DNA of 64,000 nt, from the NCBI GenBank assembly GCA_905198155.1, contig CAJKBQ010000014.1:1-64000 (forward strand), in the 5' to 3' direction. This document shows, piece after piece, positions 60,699 to 64,000 of the stretch (positions are counted from its first letter, which is position 1; the number at the start of each line of letters is the position of its first letter). The translations under genes and the position numbers were made by a program. The DNA comes from an uncultured Eubacteriales bacterium (GTDB lineage Bacteria > Bacillota > Clostridia > Oscillospirales > Acutalibacteraceae). A model generated the notes under the pieces. That model was not told the DNA's origin. It saw only the letters and a list, made by a program, of their open reading frames with translations, and did not search any database.

Positions 60699-61997
60699 AT
60701 GGAAACCGAAAAACACAGCGCATTCCTGTCCGGAACCATCCAAACCTATATCCCGGAAAAACGGTATGGGTTTATTCGCTGCGGCAGTCTGACGTATTTC
60801 TTTCACCAAACGGCAATGGAAACGCCGTTTGAACCGGAAATTGGTAAAAAAGTGACGTTCGTTCCATCCGAAAACCGGAAAGGGCGCTGCGCAGTGCGGG
60901 TTCGCCCCGTTTACCCCAAAGTCAAAGGCGAATTCGGGTACATCCCGCTGCCGAACAAGCGGTGCGCGCTGGACAACCGCGAGTGCATCGCATTCCTGCG
61001 CGCGCAGCACGAGGCCATTACCCAAACACTTGACCTGCTGACCCAGTGCGGGATCACGGCGACGATGTCGCCCAACGGCTGGGTGACGCTGGACACGCAC
61101 GCGTTCGACACGCTGCGCGATGCGGGCGCAGACGGCGGCAACCGTGCGCGGCGGGTGCCGTCGGGATATCCGGATACATTTGCCAATCTGCTCCGGCTGC
61201 TGGAACGGCAGCTCAACCATTTCAACCGCGTGTACAGCAACCTCCAAAAAGGCATGGCGGGGGAGCGCAACACCGCATATGCGCTGCGGTCGGTCGAAAT
61301 GCGCTATCCTGTGCTGTACAATGTACTGCTCGAAGAAGGCAAAGGCAAGCGCCGATTTTCCGCCGAGAGCGACGCGGTGGTGCTGACGAACCGGGCGATG
61401 TTTCTGGTCGAAACCAAAAACTACGGCGGCAAAGGCGACGTGCTGCGCATCGCCGCTGACGGCCGGTGGACGGTATATAATCCGACGAAGCGCAAAACGA
61501 TCGTCGTGTCGCCTAACCCCAGCAAGCAGATTTCCGACCATGTGTTCGTGATGCAGCAGTTTTTGCAGCGCGCCGTGGGGACGGCGCTGCCGATTGTCCC
61601 GGTGATCGCCATCGCGAACAACAATGTCAGCGTGGCGGACGAAAGCGGCGGCGAAGCGCCGCGCGTGCTGCGGTCCGATATGCTGGGGACGTTCATCCTC
61701 AACCGGATCGAATCCTGCCCGGCCGCTGTGCCGGACGATGAAATGGCGCGTGTGCAGGAGGCGCTGGAAAGCGCATCCCGCCCGGCCCAAAAGTACGAGG
61801 TGCTCGATTACCGCGCCAATATCCGGACGGTGTGCGACAAGCTGCTGGAATTGTCGCAGCTGTACCAGGCGGACTGCGCCCAGGCCGACCGTGCAGCGGT
61901 GCCGAAGAAGCTGCGCCGCCGCGCATCCCAAAAGAACGGTTTTTCCGCCGTGATGGATGCATTGCACGGGATCTGGAAGATGGTTTTTAACCGGTAA
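60699..61997 (+). CDS. Cold-shock-domain/NERD nuclease-like fusion protein
   Basis: A 432-residue cytoplasmic protein. Residues 8-68 look like a cold-shock OB-fold (RNP1-like KRYGFIRC 21-28, RNP2-like FFHQTA 34-39). A helical linker (about 95-180) follows, then a NERD domain (about 185-310) with GERN (188-191), Asp225 of AESDAVV and VETKNYG (Glu238, Lys240), a complete PD-(D/E)xK-type site. It could be an RNA- or DNA-directed nuclease. NERD proteins are sometimes tied to defence or plasmid biology; no partner is seen. The AAGGAG site is 14 bases from ATG, longer than ideal. Confidence 0.75.
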   Translation: METEKHSAFLSGTIQTYIPEKRYGFIRCGSLTYFFHQTAMETPFEPEIGKKVTFVPSENRKGRCAVRVRPVYPKVKGEFGYIPLPNKRCALDNRECIAFLRAQHEAITQTLDLLTQCGITATMSPNGWVTLDTHAFDTLRDAGADGGNRARRVPSGYPDTFANLLRLLERQLNHFNRVYSNLQKGMAGERNTAYALRSVEMRYPVLYNVLLEEGKGKRRFSAESDAVVLTNRAMFLVETKNYGGKGDVLRIAADGRWTVYNPTKRKTIVVSPNPSKQISDHVFVMQQFLQRAVGTALPIVPVIAIANNNVSVADESGGEAPRVLRSDMLGTFILNRIESCPAAVPDDEMARVQEALESASRPAQKYEVLDYRANIRTVCDKLLELSQLYQADCAQADRAAVPKKLRRRASQKNGFSAVMDALHGIWKMVFNR

Positions 61998-62002
61998 ACC
62001 CA

Positions 62003-62055
62003 AAAATCCCCCGCGTGCGCGGCATGGATGCTGCGGACGCGGGGGATTTTTTGGG
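62003..62055. terminator. Bidirectional terminator between the NERD and vapD-type genes
   Basis: AAAAATCCCCCGCGT and ACGCGGGGGATTTTTT form a long stem between convergent genes. Confidence 0.85.
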
Positions 62056-62057
62056 GT

Positions 62058-62429
62058 TCAGCCGAGCAAAACTTCGGCGGGCGGCGCGTTTTGCGTGGCA
62101 GTCTCTCTTTGGGTGATGTCCAGCAGGCTGTGCTGCGGCCCAATGTTGGTGACATCAATCTGGGTAACGCATTGCGGAAACCAGGGCAGCGCCATCACAA
62201 GGTCTTCCATGAGCAGGTTGATATCGGTGTTTGTCATCTTTCCGGTCGAAGTGTAAACGGAAAATTGCCGATGCGCAAACCCGTTCTGTTTCAGGAACCG
62301 ACTGATATCAGCGTACGCTTTTTTATAAAATTTGGGGTTCGCTGTGGACGTTGGCCGCGGATAATGCGCGGCCAACGCTTTTTGGCTCAGATCAAAGGTG
62401 ATCTGTTTTCGGTATCCGTGTCCCATCAT
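62058..62429 (-). CDS. VapD-family protein (Cas2-like ribonuclease toxin candidate)
   Basis: A 123-residue protein resembling VapD: KQITFDLSQKALAAHY (a beta strand with the Asp expected of the Cas2/VapD ferredoxin-like fold), YKKAYADISRFLKQNGFAHR, QFSVYTSTGKM, and TDINLLMEDLVMALPWFP. VapD proteins of Haemophilus and Helicobacter are ribonucleases, some paired with an antitoxin. It overlaps the preceding small gene by ATGA (start 62429; ATG 62426 also possible). The pair looks like a toxin-antitoxin operon with the toxin second. Confidence 0.7.
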   Translation of the reverse strand: MMGHGYRKQITFDLSQKALAAHYPRPTSTANPKFYKKAYADISRFLKQNGFAHRQFSVYTSTGKMTNTDINLLMEDLVMALPWFPQCVTQIDVTNIGPQHSLLDITQRETATQNAPPAEVLLG

Positions 62430-62734
62430 GCCATCCGCCGCCGCACCTTCCATGCCTGCGACAGCACATCCTCTTCGCTGTCGTCGTCGTCAAAAAATGT
62501 GCAGGACTTCGCGCAGGCGATGAACCAATCGGACCGGAGCAGCGCAAAAATAACCCGCCACATCTGCGCATAATCCCCCTCATGCCCCGCGTCCGCAAAC
62601 GTCAGCACCTCGCCGTCGGACGTGCAGCGCAGCCCGCGCCGGCCGAAGGCAGATTGCAGCGTGCGGGCAACGTCGGCCCGCTGGTGCCCCAGGGCTTCGA
62701 TGGCCGCATCGTCAAACGTCATTTCCACTTTCAT
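62426..62734 (-). CDS. Small acidic protein, putative antitoxin of the VapD pair
   Basis: A 102-residue protein starting MKVEMTFDDAAIEALGHQ, then SFADAGHEGDYAQMW-like and WFIACAKSCTFFDDDDSEED segments. No DNA-binding motif is obvious. The position before vapD, small size, acidic tail and 4-base overlap are what an antitoxin would show, but it is unlike VapX. ATG 62734 is 9 bases after AAAGGAG; ATG 62740 is too close. Note: the reading TFADAGHEGDYAQMW has a hydrophobic core and two Trp that could pair with the toxin. Confidence 0.6.
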   Translation of the reverse strand: MKVEMTFDDAAIEALGHQRADVARTLQSAFGRRGLRCTSDGEVLTFADAGHEGDYAQMWRVIFALLRSDWFIACAKSCTFFDDDDSEEDVLSQAWKVRRRMA

Positions 62735-62769
62735 ATGCATCCGCTCCTTTTTTGGATTTCGCCGCTTTT

Positions 62770-62798
62770 ATTATACGCGATTCCGGCCCAAAAGTCAA
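62770..62798 (-). promoter_or_regulatory. Promoter of the VapD-type operon
   Basis: TTGACT (62793-62798) and TATAAT (62770-62775) on the minus strand with a 17-bp spacer. Confidence 0.8.
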
Positions 62799-62846
62799 CC
62801 GCGTTCTGTTCCGCACCGCCGCCGCATAAAATAATCTTGCCCCCGC

Positions 62847-62876
62847 GCATATTCTGCCGCCGCAGCGGCAACAATA
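62847..62876 (+). promoter_or_regulatory. Candidate sigma-F promoter of the spoIIQ-like gene
   Basis: GCATA (62847-62851), a 15-bp gap and GGCAACAATA (62867-62876) fit the sigma-F pattern GYATA / GGNRANANTR. The predicted transcript start would lie only about 13-15 bases before ATG, near the GGAGGTG site. Confidence 0.45.
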
Positions 62877-62896
62877 CCCGCGGAGGTGCAAAAGCA

Positions 62897-63712
62897 ATGT
62901 TTCGATTTCAAAAGCAATCCAGCGGCAAAAAACCGCAAAGCGTCGGGTTTTACATCGCGCTGGCGGTGTGCCTGACGGCGATCGGCGCGTCGGCGTGGAC
63001 GACGTTTGACAGTGTGATGGACCTGCGGCGCAGCGCGTCGGTTGCGCCGTCCTCAGTGCAGCAGGTGAACCGGGACGTCAGCGGGGTGCCGGCCAGCGAG
63101 CCGGCGTCGAGCGCGCAGACGTCCAGCGCCGCGCCCGCGTCCAAACCGGCGTCCAAACCGGAATCCAAACCGGCGTCGAAGCCGGAATCCAAACCCGAAT
63201 CCAAGTCGGAATCCAAACCCGAATCCAAGTCGGAATCCAAACCAGCCCCGTCGTCGGCCGCACCGGTCACGGCGACCACGTATATCCTGCCGGTGAACGG
63301 CGAAATCCAAAAACCGTTCGGGCAGTCGGTGTACTCGCGGACATTCGGCGACTGGCGCGCGCACAACGGCATTGATATCGCCGCGACGGCCGGGTGCAGC
63401 GTGATGGCGATTGGCGACGGGACGGTGCAATCGTTTACCGAGGACGTGATGCTCGGCGGCGTGCTGGTGATCCGCCACGGCGACCTGGACGTGTACTACT
63501 GCGGGCTGGGCAGCAATCCGTCGGTGAAAGCGGGCGACACGGTGCGGTGCGGCCAGGTGGTCGGGATTCTGAAAGACATCCCGTCCGAAACGGTGGAGGA
63601 CGCGCACCTGCACATTCAGGTGCAGCGGGACGGCAAATGGATCGAGCCGCTGGCTGCGATGGGAAAAGAAAATCTACTGCCCTCGGAATCGAACGCAAGT
63701 TCGCGCGATTAG
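62897..63712 (+). CDS. spoIIQ: M23 peptidase-fold protein, SpoIIQ-like
   Basis: A 271-residue protein: one membrane helix (GFYIALAVCLTAIGASAW, about 17-36), a Ser/Lys/Pro/Glu linker (about 75-118) and a LytM/M23 domain (about 125-255). The zinc ligands HNGID and HLH are intact. In Clostridia SpoIIQ sits in the forespore membrane and binds SpoIIIAH during engulfment, and clostridial SpoIIQ keeps the His that Bacillus has lost. The helix, size and possible sigma-F promoter fit this role; a plain M23 peptidase is the alternative. CGGAGGTG precedes the ATG. Confidence 0.7.
   Translation: MFRFQKQSSGKKPQSVGFYIALAVCLTAIGASAWTTFDSVMDLRRSASVAPSSVQQVNRDVSGVPASEPASSAQTSSAAPASKPASKPESKPASKPESKPESKSESKPESKSESKPAPSSAAPVTATTYILPVNGEIQKPFGQSVYSRTFGDWRAHNGIDIAATAGCSVMAIGDGTVQSFTEDVMLGGVLVIRHGDLDVYYCGLGSNPSVKAGDTVRCGQVVGILKDIPSETVEDAHLHIQVQRDGKWIEPLAAMGKENLLPSESNASSRD
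63139..63249 (+). repeat. 12-bp-period repeat coding for the Ser-Lys-Pro-Glu linker
   Basis: Units of the kind TCCAAACCGGAA and TCCAAGTCGGAA recur about nine times, coding SKPE/SKSE/SKPA steps. Such tracts vary in copy number by slippage. Confidence 0.85.
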
Positions 63713-63724
63713 GGGCAATGACCG

Positions 63725-63766
63725 AAAAAACGCCGACCCGGCTCCGATGCCGCAGCGGCGTTTTTT
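63725..63766. terminator. Bidirectional terminator after the spoIIQ-like gene
   Basis: AAAAAACGCCG and CGGCGTTTTTT are the ends of a GC-rich hairpin, between convergent genes. Confidence 0.8.
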
Positions 63767-63767
63767 C

Positions 63768-64000
63768 TTACATCAAAATCGGCGGGCTGACCGAAAAATC
63801 GTAAAATTCATCGCAGATCGCGCGCAGCGCCGCGTGCGTATCGGCAGGCACATCCTCCGCCGCGCCGATGCAGTAGCACCCGACGGCGTGCGCGGTGCGC
63901 ATACTGTACAGCGCGTCCTCCACCATCGCCATCTGCGTCGGCGGGACGCCAAACCGGGCGGCAACATCGGTGAAAAACGCCGGATTTTCCTTGCCGCCCG
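63768..64000 (-). CDS. HAD-family phosphatase, C-terminal part (cut by window edge)
   Basis: On the minus strand the last 77 codons of a gene enter the window, ending TAA at 63770. The readable part starts GGKENPAFFTDVAARFGV and includes MVEDALYSMRTAHAVG, which match motif III (Lys of GGKENP) and motif IV (VEDA) of HAD phosphatases, then the closing strand GCYCIGA. It is probably a beta-phosphoglucomutase or phosphoglycolate-type phosphatase; the N-terminus lies outside the window. Confidence 0.75.
   Translation of the reverse strand, partial: GGKENPAFFTDVAARFGVPPTQMAMVEDALYSMRTAHAVGCYCIGAAEDVPADTHAALRAICDEFYDFSVSPPILM

Noticed and set aside
59826..62003. A 725-codon minus-strand frame opposite the degV-type and NERD genes
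   Set aside because: Antisense shadow; both plus-strand genes are well supported.
62426..62734. VapX as the identity of the VapD partner
   Set aside because: Length and sequence pattern do not fit the short VapX proteins; left as an unnamed putative antitoxin.
63139..63249. A possible CRISPR-like array (short regular repeats)
   Set aside because: Units are 12 bp without spacers, in frame with a Ser-Lys-Pro-Glu linker.

Overview
The window looks like a chromosomal segment of an anaerobic, endospore-forming Firmicute of the class Clostridia, most likely an Oscillospiraceae/Ruminococcaceae-type gut bacterium. Evidence: GC-rich Firmicute-style genes with strong AGGAGG ribosome sites, spore germination genes (GerA, GerB, GerC types), a SpoIIQ-like forespore protein, pyruvate:ferredoxin oxidoreductase, a glycyl radical enzyme, a PPi-dependent phosphofructokinase next to an ATP-dependent one, and the hprK-murB-rapZ-whiA-dnaE-pfkA gene order typical of Clostridia. 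No phage, insertion sequence, CRISPR array or rRNA operon is visible.

Layout. 1-10 kb: pentapeptide protein, YczE-type membrane protein, an unknown barrel-like protein divergent from an alpha/beta hydrolase, an ECF sigma factor overlapping an RsgI-like anti-sigma protein with four PepSY units, an SGNH hydrolase, and a small operon of a four-helix-bundle protein, a HipA-like kinase and a LysR regulator. 10.1-10.55 kb: tRNA operon Gly-Arg-His-Gln. 10.7-21.3 kb: an AraC regulator, then the minus-strand carbon-control, cell-wall and replication operon hprK-glucokinase-murB-rapZ-whiA-dnaE-pfkA, without yvcK. 21.3-26.2 kb: divergent germination genes (DUF421-gerC and gerA-gerB-DUF4363). 26.3-33.5 kb: MIF-like protein, HAD phosphatase, nrdR, GtrA-type protein, AEC transporter, AraC regulator, prfC, lipoprotein. 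33.7-44.9 kb: nifJ, CNNM/CBS protein, DUF1292 protein, a structured RNA candidate, pfp, a previously untracked 38-residue membrane peptide, an ECF transporter S component with coaX, a WalJ-type hydrolase and rlmH. 45-48 kb: ferredoxin-like DUF362 protein, a small DUF6514-like protein, a LytTR regulator lacking its phosphoacceptor Asp, and an XRE regulator.

The most interesting region is 48.2-58.6 kb: an AraC regulator divergent from four consecutive Gfo/Idh/MocA oxidoreductases, a glycyl radical activase and a glycyl radical enzyme whose active-site loop reads GCNWMC instead of GCVEP, facing a convergent ADP-ribosylglycohydrolase-family protein whose promoter carries three GATCG boxes spaced 21-22 bp. 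It looks like an anaerobic catabolic module for an unknown polyol, sugar or cyclitol-like substrate.

Between that region and degV (58.6-59.6 kb) a promoter-to-terminator interval without a convincing gene holds nine copies of a purine-tract-GAGTCC motif. The right end carries degV, a cold-shock/NERD nuclease-like fusion, a VapD-type toxin-antitoxin candidate, the SpoIIQ-like peptidase and the C-terminus of a HAD phosphatase cut by the window edge. All functional statements rest on motif and gene-context reading; no database search was run.
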